Below, one piece after another: positions 9,966 through 20,537 of a DNA stretch of 64,000 nucleotides (positions are counted from its first letter, which is position 1; each line of letters opens with the position of its first letter). Both the position numbers and the translations under genes were made by a program. Source of the stretch: Aquarana catesbeiana (lineage: Eukaryota > Chordata > Amphibia > Anura > Ranidae); contig NC_133326.1 of the NCBI RefSeq assembly GCF_042186555.1, positions 439,568,147 through 439,632,146 on the forward strand. Direction: 5' to 3'. The notes under the pieces are model-generated. The model ran no database searches. It was not told the DNA's origin and saw nothing but the letters and a program-made list of their open reading frames with translations.

Positions 9966-11100
9966 TCATATTGTAGAATTTATAGATATAAGCTTTGAGA
10001 AAAACAGCCAAGGCTGATTAGTCTCTTCCTCAAAAAGTTGGAAAAGAGATGAACAAGGGTGGAGTATTGCACCTTGCAACAGAAGCTCTAATCCGAGTGG
10101 ACTGGGTTCCAATAACCTGTTACTAAAAGCAGGAACCAAGGCCTGTTTGGCTAATGGGGAATTATTGCAATGATTGCCATTGTCTTCAGCGATAGACCCA
10201 AAAAGACTGTATATGGATTGGACTGGAGGAAAAGCATACAGCTGGTGAAACCTTTCCTGACCTGTCACAGCATCCGCACCCAAGGTTTGCTGACCCAGGC
10301 TCCTTTGAAAAATACTTTCCGGCTAGTAATATTAGGGAGATACTAGCGGATCTACTCTAGAATCCTGTCCAGAGCTGAAGTCCACTTGAAGGAACCTGGA
10401 TGTAGGAATCATTTGTTGCCCAATTGGGTCACCAAATATGGACTCTTCCCGGGGGTTTCTGAATATAGACTTGCTAAAAAAGTTCAAGAGATTCCTTTCC
10501 ACCCAGGTCACAATCATCTCTACCTCTCTCAGTAGACTGACCCTGCAGGTTCCGACCTGCCCCCGATGTAGAACACCACTGTGATGTTGTTCAGCCTTAT
10601 CAGAGACTAAAGAGCCTACTGTCAGGTGACGAAAGGCACAGGAAGCATATAAGGTCTAATCAGAATGTTCAAAACAACATCCCAACTGGAGCGTTCCAAT
10701 GGCCATTACTCTGCAGCACAGAAGAATTATTACTGTGCCAGCAGGCAAGGCTTCATCTGACTGTTTACTAGACAAAAAAAGCTGGTTACATGTCCAACTT
10801 TGGAAAAAAAAACCTCTGGACAGGAAGCCTCTTCCACTAGCCCACTTTTATATAGCGATGGGCGAGACCATGGTCCAAATCATCAACAGGCATTGACACG
10901 CTCATAAATAAAGAGAGGAAAGCCAGGATAGCTCTGCATCCTATCAATAGCATGCTTTAGTGGCAAAAAGAGTTGGAGAGATTTATTAAAACAGCCAAAC
11001 TCTTGTAGGGTTCTGAGAAAATCCCTCTGTTGTCTTGAAAGGCATCACTATCTAGAGAAACAGTGGGTTGAGCATTCAACCAGCAGACACGTAAGCAGCA
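9966..11100 (-). pseudogene. Second, heavily decayed DIRS-like RT/RNase H remnant
   Basis: Translating the - strand in shifting frames gives blocks that line up in order with the RNase H and post-RNase H region of DIRS elements: VIILLCCRVMAIGTLQLG (eroded TDAS-GWGA-LG block, near 10690-10740), LNNITVVFYIGG (for SDN-T-AY-N-QGG), LGADAVTGQERFHQLYAFPP and VQSIYSLFGSIAED (10190-10283), PNRPWFLLL, and LLLQGAILHP (near 10050-10085). Every block is mutated and many stops occur. It is older than the copy at 1-7853. From 11101 to 11917 a Gln-rich - strand stretch (about 11176-11454) might be the matching gag tail; I could not confirm it. Confidence 0.55.
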
Positions 11101-11917
11101 TAATGTATAAACAGAGGTACAACAACTCTGGGGAGTTGGAAACGGATATCTCTCTGAGCAACAATAGTACTCATCTTAAAATCGCATCTGTTGAAATTGC
11201 CATCCCCTGTGAAGGTAAGATTTGGTGTTGGCTAGCAAAACTTGTCTATTGTTGTATTGTTGCTGGAGCAAAGGATTCCTCCTGGCACAGAGGCTTGAAG
11301 GTGACTGGTTGACCAAACATGGCTGGAATTGCTTGTCTCGAGGGCAAAGGAGGCAGGAGGAAACCCCTTTGGAGTTAGGAAGATACCAACTCTTGAACTG
11401 CAGTCTTTTACTCGGCAGACATTTACTCTGAGGTAAGAGGCAGACTAAATACAATCCTAGCTCTTTGCTTTTAACAGAAGCTTGCCCTTGAAGAGGACAG
11501 TTTCAGCTTTCACCGTGCAGACACAATCTCTCATATGTCAGAATCATACTTTAAGGTACAATTAATATTCTCTGTCCCAACTTTCATTATTCACAGGCTG
11601 CAATTGCAGACAGATATACCTCCTAAGGACAAGACTAACACAAAAACTTAACACTAGAAGATGTCACAACCTGCAAGGACACACCCAATCACTATGATTT
11701 GAGTATACCCCTGAAGGACACTGCATCTCCCAATGGCAACTCCATGCATATTCCTAATCTCATGAAGGCCACATCAACAAAATAGGTGACTCCTTATGCT
11801 GGAAAACCTCTTCCTCATAAGTACCTAATCTAACAAACTGCAGTGCAGGTAGAAGTGTCCTGGCTGAACTGAGGAACCCAGTGCTGCAAGGTAAAAGTGC
11901 TAACCACTAAAGCTAGA

Positions 11918-12082
11918 TACACTATACAATTTTCTGTAGATTTTTTTTTTTCAGGTTTACCAAAACCATATAATATGAGGCCAAACCTTAAGAGTTTCAT
12001 TTGTATGCAATTAGGCAGGCCCTTGCACTACATGGTTTTGGTAAATCTAAAGGGAATCGGACAACAAAAGTTGTATAATGTA
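11918..12082. mobile_element. Palindromic MITE-like element
   Basis: Left end TACACTATACAATTTT, right end the imperfect reverse complement (AAAAGTTGTATAATGTA). Internal 14-bp perfect inverted repeats (TTTACCAAAACCAT / ATGGTTTTGGTAAA) allow the whole element to fold. No coding capacity. No clear target duplication was identified. Confidence 0.55.
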
Positions 12083-12389
12083 TATGGGGTCCCAGCCATT
12101 CTGCTGCTCTGTCCTGTTTAGTTTTGCACCACTCTTCTAGAACATGCTTCTAGCTTAGACATCCTAGGTAAAGAAATAGGTTGGAAATGACACCAAACAT
12201 TGATAAAATGCTGCAATGTACATCAATCCCACAGGGAGCATAGTCCTCTCCATATGTTTTTGTTACCCCCTAACAGTCTGCATGGCGGCTTGTCAAGTGC
12301 CTTGTGCTGACCCCACATATACACCACACATACGTATTGCATATTCTAGATCTATTTCACAATCTATGAGCCTGCTGGGCAACCCAGAT

Positions 12390-12427
12390 CCCAGGTGTAT
12401 GAATGCAGCTGCTGTATTCATCCTGGG
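12390..12427. repeat. Short perfect-arm hairpin
   Basis: CCCAGG ... CCTGGG encloses ATGAAT-CAGC / GCTG-ATTCAT with single unpaired bases. It may be part of an unnamed interspersed repeat. The rest of 12083-12648 shows nothing I recognise. Confidence 0.4.
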
Positions 12428-13116
12428 CACACTTAATGCCCCCTGCTTATAGAAGGGCTACTGGGTAATGAAAATGCCTGCCAATGGCAGGGACCACTCT
12501 CCAAATATGGATCCTCTACATCTGGGTGCCATAACACCACCCCACTGATAGCTGGGGACACAGTGATAATGCGAGTCGGCCTGTTGAAACAGAGTCTCCT
12601 GGATGCAACAGCACACTCCTTGTATCCCGACAACTTTTCCTGGAAGAGAAGGAATAAGAGATCTCTGTGTATTTTTTACTTTTTATTTAAGAAACATTTT
12701 GGAAAATTAATATATAGACCAAGCTGGAAGGTTTAAGCAAAAAGCCATTGTAACTAAGAATCATCAAATATTTGCATGCTTTGAAACTTCTTAAAAGCAA
12801 TATGAGTCAAGGGTTCTATTGCAATGAAAATATCAGGTATTATTGTAACATACAAGACATTACTTTTGTTTGACTTATCTGCAGACATAAAAATCACCAT
12901 GTAAAAGCAAAGTTGCTTTTGTTCAATCAACTCTACCACAAATAACTCTTGGAAATTTTATTACTATCTAACCCTAAGCACGGCTCAAAATTATCAGACC
13001 AAGAACAAAGATTATTTTCATCTCAATATCTGTGTATTAAGAAATTTTTCAAAGAAATTGAGTTTCAATCAAGTAGTTTCTGGACCATTCCGTCAAAGTG
13101 AATCTGGTTACACAAT

Positions 13117-13398
13117 GGGGGTTATTTACGAAAGGCAAATCCACTTTGCACTACAAGTGCAAACTACAAGTGCAAAGTGCACTTGGAAGTGCAGTCACTG
13201 TAGATCTGAGGGGGACATGCAAGGAAAATAAAAAACAGCATTTTAGCTTGCACATGATTGGATGATAAAATCAGCAGAGCTTCCCCTCATTTCAGATCTA
13301 CCCTTCAGATTTACAGCGACTGCACTTTCAAGTGCACTTTGCACTTGTAGTTCAAAGTGGATTTGCCTTTTGTAAAAAAAAAAAAAAAAAATAAACCC
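13117..13398. mobile_element. MITE in unit A (AAT duplication)
   Basis: Starts GGGGGTTATTTACGAAAGGC and ends with the degraded reverse complement. The right end has been altered by a ~20-bp A run at 13374-13391. It is flanked by AAT (13114-13116 and 13399-13401). Inner arms contain AAGTGCAAAGTGCACTT-type palindromes, which are part of the transposon and not miRNA seeds. A 3-bp duplication suggests a PIF/Harbinger-type element. Confidence 0.75.
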
Positions 13399-13541
13399 AA
13401 TGCCGCAAACACAAGAGCACTGTTCTAATATGTAGTCACAGAAAAAAGCTCCGTTTGGAGTTTTGCGCACTGATTTTTCTGAAATGGTTGTTGGTGAAAC
13501 TCATTGTGGCTCTGGTTGTAGATAATCTGCTTCTCACCTTG

Positions 13542-13597
13542 GTCAAACTAGGAAGCACTTACATGTACTAAAACAAAGTAAAATACTGTGGTTTGCC
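13542..13597 (-). ncRNA. miR-302-like hairpin (H3), unit A
   Basis: On the - strand the 3' arm begins UAAGUGCUUCCUAGUUUGAC. Its first 11 nt equal miR-302b/c/d. GCAAAC pairs with GUUUGa at the base, and the AAGUGC region faces AGUAUU across a loop containing UUUUAGUACAUG. The 5' arm of this copy is less well paired than in the homogeneous array. Confidence 0.55.
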
Positions 13598-13679
13598 TGA
13601 GTTTAAAGCATTAAAAGTAGAGAACTGGCCACTCTGATGCTCCTAGTTTCATCTGGAAGATTTAACCCAGTTCCCACAT

Positions 13680-13743
13680 TGCCCAAAACAAAAAGCACTT
13701 TCTCACCAGCAATGCAACACAAGAGAGAGCTTTGTTTTGGGTC
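13680..13743 (-). ncRNA. miR-427-like hairpin, unit A (best family match)
   Basis: Read on the - strand. The 5' arm CCCAAAACAAAGCTCTCTC pairs with a 3' arm beginning GAAAGUGCUUUUUGUUUUGG, closed by a ~15-nt loop. The terminal CCCAAAACA / UGUUUUGGG-type stem is continuous. The 23-nt 3' arm (ending GCA) differs from my recollection of Xenopus miR-427 at two positions (one C to U at nt 12, and the last base), and the AAAGUGC seed is intact. The family (miR-427/430/302/372) directs deadenylation and decay of maternal mRNAs. The hairpin belongs to the repeat unit and recurs in decayed form in every unit. Confidence 0.68.
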
Positions 13744-14632
13744 ATGTAAGATGGGACAAAAGTATCAATAATTTTCTTTTGGCAGAAGAACAAGAATTTG
13801 ATTAGAAAGTATGAAGCATCTTACCTCCAAGAAGCAAACAGCCATTGCTCTCATGTTTTTAACTTCAGGTCCTGTTTAAGCATCCACTTACTACTTTCTA
13901 TCTTCCAACTCTTTATAAACCAGGTGGTATACACCATTATCCAATCAGTAAGGTTTTATTTTGTTATGCAGAGGGAGGAGCACATTCCAGTGGGCTAAAT
14001 GAAAATAGGGCAGTGCCACACAAATCCACAGGTGGTAGCAGGAACAATCTCTGCATAACAATAGGGCATCTTTTTAGTGAACATGCTAACCAGAGATGTA
14101 ACCCTCAGCTGATATTAGCAGTTTGGATTTTTGACTAAAAAAGGAGAGTGTTTGGGAATAAGAGATCTCTGTGTATTTTTTACTTTTCATTTAAGGAAAA
14201 TTTTGAAAAAAACAATATATAGACCAAGCTGGCAGTTATATTTAAGCAAAAAGCCACTGTAACTAAGAATCATCAAAGATTTGCATGCTTTGAAACATCT
14301 TGAAAGAAATATGAATCAAGGGTTCTATATATAAGGTATAAAATATAAGGTATTCTTGTAAAATACAAGACATTGCTTTTGTTTGACTTATCTGCGGATA
14401 TAAAAATCACCTATGTAAAAGCAAAGTTCCTTTTGTTCAATCAACTCTACCACAAATGACTCTTGGAAATCCTATTATTATCTAACCCTAAACACAGCTC
14501 AAAATTATCAGACCAAGAACAAAGATTATTTTCAGCTCAATGTCTATGTGTATTAAGAAATTTTTCAAAGAAATTGAGTTTCCATCAAGTAGTTTCTGCA
14601 CCATTACGTCAAAGTGAATCTGGTTGCACAAT

Positions 14633-14875
14633 GGGGGTTATTTATGAAAGGCAAACCCACTTTGCACTACAAGTGCAAAGTGCACTTACTGTAGATCCGA
14701 GGGGGACATGCAAGGAAGATCAAAAACAGCATATTAGCTTGCACATTATTGGATAATAAAATCAACAGAGCTTCCCCTCATTTCAGATCTACCCCTCAGA
14801 TTTACAGCGACTGCACTTCCAAGAACACTTTGCACTTGTAGTGCAAAGTGTATTTGCCTTTTGTAAATAACCCCC
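14633..14875. mobile_element. MITE in unit B, same site as in unit A
   Basis: Same family as 13117-13398, with a better preserved right end (TTGTAAATAACCCCC). AAT flanks it at 14630-14632 and 14876-14878. The position within the repeat unit is the same as in unit A, so one insertion was probably copied with the unit. Confidence 0.78.
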
Positions 14876-15093
14876 AATGCCCCAATCACAAGAGCACTGT
14901 TCCAATATGTAGTCACAGAAAAGTGTTCCTCTTGGAGTTTTGGCAACTGATTTTTCTGAAATGGCTGTTAGTAAAACTAATTGTGGCTCTGGTTGTAGAT
15001 AATCTGCTTCTCACCTTGGCCAAACTAGGAAGCACTTACATGTACTAAAAAAAGTAAAGTACTTTGATTTGACTGAGTTGAAAGCTTTAAAAG

Positions 15094-15735
15094 TAGAGAA
15101 AAGAAAAAGAAATAACCGTGCTAAAATATATATGAATAAGATATGTGAAATTTTCTTATATCAATGTCCCAAAAACCTCTGTTGGAAAATTCATGTATGT
15201 ATGTGAAACATTGCGATAATCAGAAAAATATATATAAGTCCATACATATAACTGTGAATCAAAAGGTGATGTCCATATGTGGTAGATGGAAATCTTTATA
15301 TATGATAATTGACCAGAATCAGTCACAGAGAGAAGCCCATGAATGGTGGTAAAGATGAAACAGACACCACACTCAGTGATCCGCCACCTCACAAATATTG
15401 CGCTTACCACAAGGCAAGCAAAAACCAGCCTATGTTCTGTCCTGGTATGGGAAAATCCAGCTGGTGTGACTTGACTGTATACAGCGTGGCTAAGAGGATG
15501 TAGCAAGGACCCCAAACTCTCGTCTCACAGGCATGTGAATGAAAAGAAACTGACCATAGTGTAATACTGGCAGGACAGTTTAATAAAAAAAGGTAGAAAA
15601 CTTACATAAGTAGATTAAAAACAGCAAATAGCCGTCCGGCATAGCGAGCACCCGTCCACACTAGGATGGCGATGACGTCAGAGCATTAACCTCCCGACGT
15701 ACGTTTCACCACAAATGGCGTCGTCTGGGGAACGG
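15094..15735 (-). mobile_element. PLE-type terminal fragment inserted in unit B
   Basis: About 640 bp unrelated to the tandem repeat. Its right end carries a hammerhead-like core on the - strand (15690-15732). There is no RT or endonuclease. It joins abruptly at about 15735 to the 3' part of the TIR element found whole at 17061-17453. Assignment to PLE rests on the ribozyme-like motif only. Confidence 0.45.
15690..15732 (-). ncRNA. Hammerhead-ribozyme-like motif
   Basis: On the - strand: CAGACGA (core CUGANGA with one change), stem II CGCC / GGUG with a U-rich loop, GAAAC, the short palindrome ACGUACGU, then GUC before GGGAGG, which can partly pair with UUCCCC upstream as stem I. The layout is that of a short-stem-III hammerhead as in PLEs. 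The core change suggests low or no activity. Confidence 0.45.
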
Positions 15736-15842
15736 TGGATTGTGTGTAGGCAAGTCCGTTCATTCAGAAAGTCCGTCGTAAAGTACATCGAAAAGTCAGC
15801 CGGGCAAAGTCTGCCGTAAAGTCCGACCGTGTGTACGCAGCA
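15736..15842. mobile_element. 3' fragment of the TIR element seen in unit C
   Basis: Nearly identical to 17346-17453, including the TIR ending in GTGTGTACGC(A/G)GCA, and followed by the same repeat phase (TAGGAAGCAC). The 5' half is missing and replaced by the PLE-type fragment. Confidence 0.8.
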
Positions 15843-15973
15843 TAGGAAGCACTTACATGTACTAAAACAAAATAAAGTACTGTGGTTTGACTGAGTTGAA
15901 AGCATTAAAAGTAGAGAACTGGCCACTCTGATGCTCCTAGTTTCATCTGGAAGATTTAACCCAGTTCCCACAT

Positions 15974-16038
15974 TGCCCAAAACAGGAAGCACTTTCTCAC
16001 CAGCAATGGAACACAAGAGAGAGCTTTGTTTTGGGTCA
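15974..16038 (-). ncRNA. miR-427-like hairpin, unit B (intact seed)
   Basis: Same position in the unit as 13680-13743. 3' arm begins GAAAGUGCUUCCUGUUUUGG, seed AAAGUGC intact. The 5' arm CCCAAAACAAAGCUCUCUC leaves a CC bulge opposite. G-U pairs in the upper stem occur only when read on the - strand, supporting that orientation. Confidence 0.65.
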
Positions 16039-17060
16039 TGTAAGATGGGATACAAGTATCAATCATTTTCTTTTGGCAGAAGAACAAGGATTGGATTAGA
16101 TAGTATGAATCTGCTTACCTCCAAGAAGCAAACAGCCATTGTTCTCACGTATTTATCTTCAGGATCTGTTTAAGCATCCACTTTTCTCTATTTTCCAACT
16201 CTTTACAAACCAGGTGGTATACACCGTTATCCAATCAGTAAGGTTTTATTTTGTTATGCAGAGGGAGGAGCACATTCCAGTGGGCCAAATGAAAATAGGG
16301 CAGTGCCACACAAATCCACAGGTGGTAGCAGGAACAATCACTGAATAACAATAGGGCATCTTTTTAGAGAACATGCTAATCAGAGGTGTAACCCACAGCT
16401 GAAATTAGCAGTTTTGATTTTTGACTAAAAAAGGAAAGTGTTTGGGAATAAGAGATTTCTGTGTATTTTTTTTACTTTTCCTTTAAGGAAAATTTTGAAA
16501 AAAATAATATATAGACCAAGCTGGCAGTTAGATTTAAGCAAAAAGCCATTGTAACCAAGGATCATCAAAGATTTGCATGCTTTGAAACTTCTTGAAAACA
16601 ATATGAATAAAGGGTTCTATAGCTATGAAAATATAAGGTATTCTTGTAAAATACAAGACATTGCTTTTGTCTGACTTATCTGCGGACATAAAAAGCACCT
16701 ATGTAAAAGCAAAGTTCCTTTTGTTCAATCAACTCTACCACAAATAACTATTGGATTACTATCTAACCCAAACACAGCTCAAAATTATCAGACCAATAAC
16801 AAAGATTATTTTCATCTCAATGTCTGTGTATTAAGAAATGTTTCAAAGAAATTGAGTTTCCATCAAGTAGTTTTTGGACTATTCCGTCAAAGTGAATCTG
16901 GTTACACAATAACCCAAACCCAAGAGCACCGTTCCAATATTTAGTCACAGAAAAGTGCTCTGTTTGGAGTTTTACGCACTGATTTTTCTGAAATGGTTGT
17001 TAGTGAAACTCATTGTGGCTCTGGTTGTAGATAATCTGCTTCTCACCTTGGTCAAACTAG

Positions 17061-17453
17061 TGCCACGTACACACGAGCGGACTTTACAGCAGACTTTGCT
17101 CGGCGGACGGGATTTCGTCGGACAATTCGATCGTGTGTGGGCTCCAGTGGACTTTGTTTTCTTAAAAGTTGGATGGACTTAGATTGAAAACATGTTTTAA
17201 ATCTATCCGTTGAACTCAAGTCCGCTTGTCTGTATGCTAGTTCAACTGACAAAAAGCCACGCTAGGGCAGCTATTGGCTACTGGCTATGAACTTCCTTGT
17301 TTTAGTCCGGTCGTACGTCATCACGTACGAATTCGACGGACTTTGGTGGATTGTGTGTAGGCAAGTCCGTTCATTCAGAAAGTCCGTCGTAAAGTACGTT
17401 GAAAAGTCAGCCGGGCAAAGTCTGCCGTAAAGTCCGACCGTGTGTACGCGGCA
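17061..17453. mobile_element. TIR DNA element in unit C (TAG duplication)
   Basis: 393 bp with ~42-bp terminal inverted repeats (TGCCACGTACACACGAGCGG at the left; the reverse-complement form GTCCGACCGTGTGTACGCGGCA-like at the right). It sits in the repeat between CAAACTAG and TAGGAAGC, giving a 3-bp TAG duplication. Non-coding. I regard it as a PIF/Harbinger-like MITE of a type common in frogs. Confidence 0.78.
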
Positions 17454-17584
17454 TAGGAAGCACTTACATGTACTAAAACAAAATAAAGTACTGTGGTTTG
17501 ACTGAGTTGAAAGCATTAAAAGTAGAGAACTGGCCACTCTGATGCTCCTAGCTTCATCTGGAAGATTTAACCCAGTTCTCACAT

Positions 17585-17648
17585 TGCCCAAAACAGGAAA
17601 CACGTTCTCACCAGCAATGGAATACAAGAGAGAGCTTTGTTTTGGGTC
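17585..17648 (-). ncRNA. miR-427-like hairpin, unit C (mutated seed)
   Basis: 3' arm begins GAACGUGUUUCCUGUUUUGG, so the seed is changed at two positions (AACGUGU). The stem is otherwise preserved. Confidence 0.5.
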
Positions 17649-18384
17649 ATGTAAGATGGGACAAAATTATCAATCATTTTCTTTTGGCAGAAGAACAAGA
17701 ATTGGATTAGAAAGTATGAAGCAGCTGGGTTCTTCCAGAGGTTGTTAGGAATTCCTTAACCTGTCAGGGCTGACTTCATACTGACGTGACACGTCAGAGA
17801 TAGTGGAGGGGCCTGATGGTGGCGGCAGTGTGAGCGGACAGAGGTGGCCCAGGTGAACCAGCGGGAGCAGTGCGGGGTGTGAGACCGCAAAAGCTCCGGC
17901 GGATGAAAGCCTCACAACCTACCAACAGCAGATGACGGTCTTGAGCTCGGTCTCGAGCAGGAGGGGAAGGACAGTGGGGGAGGTCCGGTGCTGGATAAAG
18001 GAGTGGAAGAGTGCACAGTAATCCCGCCAGGTCTGACTGGAGCCTGTCCACCCACTCTACCTCCCCCCACTACCTTCCCCCTATCCACGGGTACCCCCAC
18101 TGATCCTCCACGATCGGAGTGGGAGAAAGAGTGCAGCCGGCATTCTTCCAAGTAGTATGGAGCAACTAGTGGACCAGGACGTCTCTGGCGCTTATGCAAA
18201 TTAAACTATACATCTCATTATTGGACTGACCAGAGCAGCTCCAGAGGATTGGAGTCAATTGACAGGACGAGGAAGCCGGGATGGCCATCCCTCCCCAGGT
18301 ATGAACTATTGCCAACATTATTAAAATTACCTCAGACAAAGTTACCCCAGAGGTATCCCAGAGGGACCTGATGTCACAGGTGTA

Positions 18385-19480
18385 TACTAAATAAAGCACA
18401 AACTGGTTAATATGTGGAACGGAGTCAAGCTGTGTGTCATTTTGCTGTTATTGAATTGAGATCACAGACTACAGAAGAGTGCTTTAAGTTTAAGATCTGT
18501 TTTCTTTTTGTAGCATGTGCCTTATGAATGGAATGTCTAATGTACTAAAATACCAGATTAAGCATGAACTGTTAATAAGTGGAGCTAAGCCAATCTGTGT
18601 GACATATTGTGGTTAATGAATTGAGATCACAGACTCCAGAAGAGTGCTTTGAGTAAAAGAACTGTTTCTTTCTTACAGTGGTGCTTTATGATTGCTTTAT
18701 TATTGTCCGCCCTATGATTGTTCTCCTTTTGCCAGAAGAAGGGTGGGGAGAAAGAAGAGGAATAGGGGAAGGCAACAGGGTATTTTTGCCAACATAATTA
18801 AAGTCCAGAAGAGTGCTTAAAGCATAAGAACTGTTTCTGTTTTACAGCTTGTGCCTTACGATTGCCCTATGATTGTCCTATTTACCAATATCCCATATAA
18901 AGCACTAACTGGAGCTGAGTCAAGTCGTGTGATATATGGCGGTTAATGATCTGAGATCGCAGGTTTTTAGAAGAGTCCTTTTAAGTATAAATACTGTTTC
19001 TTTCGTACAGCCTGTGCCTTATGACTGACCTATGATCGCCCTATATACTAATATTCTAATATATCTTATAAGCACGAACTGGATAATAAGTGGGGCTGAG
19101 TTAAGCTGTATGACACATTGTTGTTAATGAACTGAGATCACTAACTCCTAAATAGTGCTTTAAGTATTAGAACTGTTTCTTTCCTACAGCTGTGCCTTAT
19201 GACTGCTTTACGATTGCTCTCCTTCTGCCAGTAGGAAGGAAGGAGAGGAATAAGGGATGACAAATTGCCAACTTAATTTAAGTTATGCCAGAGGGTCTTG
19301 AAGGTAAAAGGTTCACACTAATATACTATATAAAACACAAACAGGTTAATAAGTGGATCCGAGTCAAGCTGTTGGACATTCGGCGGTCAAAGAACTGCGA
19401 TTACAGATACCAGAAGCGTGCACTAAGCACAAGAACTGACTCTCATTTACAGCTGGTGCCTCATGCATGCCTTAGGATTG
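18385..19480 (+). repeat. Tandem degenerate monomers in the LINE 5' UTR
   Basis: About six diverged direct repeats of 160-260 bp. Each holds a block like GAGATCACAGACT(C)C, then AGAAGAGTGCTTTAAG, then (G)AACTGTTTCTTTCTTACAG and GTGCCTTATGA. The CTGTTTC block recurs near 18496, 18660, 18831, 18993, 19171 and 19435. Such arrays resemble promoter monomers of some mammalian L1s (inference). Each copy ends in a pyrimidine tract plus AG that looks like a 3' splice site. Confidence 0.75.
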
Positions 19481-19564
19481 TTTTCCTTCTGATAAAGGAA
19501 AGGAAGGTAAAACAAGAGAAATAAGAAATTACCTGAGGAGGAAGAAATTAATAAAAGTAAATAT

Positions 19565-20537
19565 GAGAGGTCGGTCCCAAAAAGCGACGGAATCCAAGAC
19601 CCCAAATGAAAGTTTAAACACGAGCACTATCCAGAAATATCTCAAAGACGTGAGTTCAAAAAGTCCTGGAATGGAAAAAAAGCAACAGGGCACAAAAGAA
19701 GAAGAAAGAACCGGTGAAACAAAAAGTGGATCAGGGGGATAAATCTAGGGAGGATATGGACTTGGTAAGAGATCTTGATCTAAGCAAAATGAAAGAACAA
19801 AGGAATATGGCTCAAATTCCAACGAAAATGGAAATGATGGAAATGTTTGCTAAATTAGAAAACTCGATTAAAACGGAGATCACGAATGTAAGGATGGATA
19901 TGGGCCACCTGTTGAGGAGAGTAGAGGAAGCAGAGGAATTAACAGGAAAACAGGCCCAAGAAATATTAGAACTAAAAACACAAGTGAGGAAAATGCAAAC
20001 TGATCACAGGGACATATTATATAAGTTAGAAGAACAAGAAAATCAAAGCCAACGCCAAAATCTTAGGATTAGAGCTTTACCAGAACAGCAGGGGGAGGAT
20101 TTGGTGACAAAATGAAAAAAATATTTAATCCAATTCTAGACAGAGGGGTAGGAGATGACCTAAAGATCGATCGTGTGCATAGGATCAGGAAACCTCCAGG
20201 CCTGAGAGAGGAAACACCCCAAGACTTTATCATCAAATTCCACCTATATGAGGATAAAGCTAAGATATAGAGTAAACTCAGAGGATTACCCCCGTTGCAA
20301 TTTGAGAGAGCGGAACTACAAGTCTTTACTGATTTATCTGCAGGAACTTTGGCACGGAGACGTCAATTAAAACCTCTACTGGAACAATCGAGAAAGGCCA
20401 ACATAAAATATAGCTGGGATTTCCCAGCATCACTTATAGTGCAGAAAGATGGAAGAACAGTTATATTAAAGTTCCTGGACGATCTCCAAGACTTCTGTAA
20501 AAACCTGGACATCACAGTCCCAAATATTCCTAGATAG
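19565..20537 (+). pseudogene. LINE ORF1 (coiled coil plus RRM-like domain)
   Basis: The likely start is ATG at 19565 (MRGRSQKATESKTPNESL). A frameshift near 19700 leads to the Lys/Gln-rich region, then a coiled coil (MEMMEMFAKLENSIKTEITN and on to about 20040) and the RRM start NQSQRQNLRIRALPEQQGED. A missing G at about 20103 shifts the frame. After restoration the text continues KIDRVHRIRKPPG, DFIIKFHLYEDKAK, a stop near 20268, then DLSAGTLARRRQLKPLLEQS and IKYSWDFPASL, ending at 20535-20537. The order matches L1/Tx1 ORF1 proteins, which form trimeric RNA-binding RNPs. Two frameshifts and one stop. Confidence 0.82.

Larger units (their letters stand above)
12649..17728. repeat. Divergent edge units (A, B, C) of the ~1.22-kb tandem repeat
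   Basis: The repeat begins at about 12649 (AATAAGAGATCTCTGTGTAT). Unit A runs to about 14155, B to about 16440, and C is broken at 17728. They differ from the homogeneous array by many substitutions and carry extra insertions: related MITEs at the same site in A and B, a chimeric insertion in B (15094-15842), and a TIR element in C (17061-17453). With the insertions removed the units are again about 1.2-1.3 kb. They retain the more intact miR-427-like hairpin. Divergence at the edge and homogeneity inside is typical of concerted evolution. Confidence 0.88.

Noticed and set aside
13130..13370. AAGTGC-rich palindromes as extra microRNA hairpins
   Set aside because: They belong to the MITE (TIRs and AAT duplication), are absent from other units, and repeat as AAGTGCAAAGTGCACTT rather than a pre-miRNA stem.
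17794..18199. Minus-strand Pro/Ser-rich ORFs
   Set aside because: They are antisense to the GC-richer LINE 5' UTR and have no domain support.
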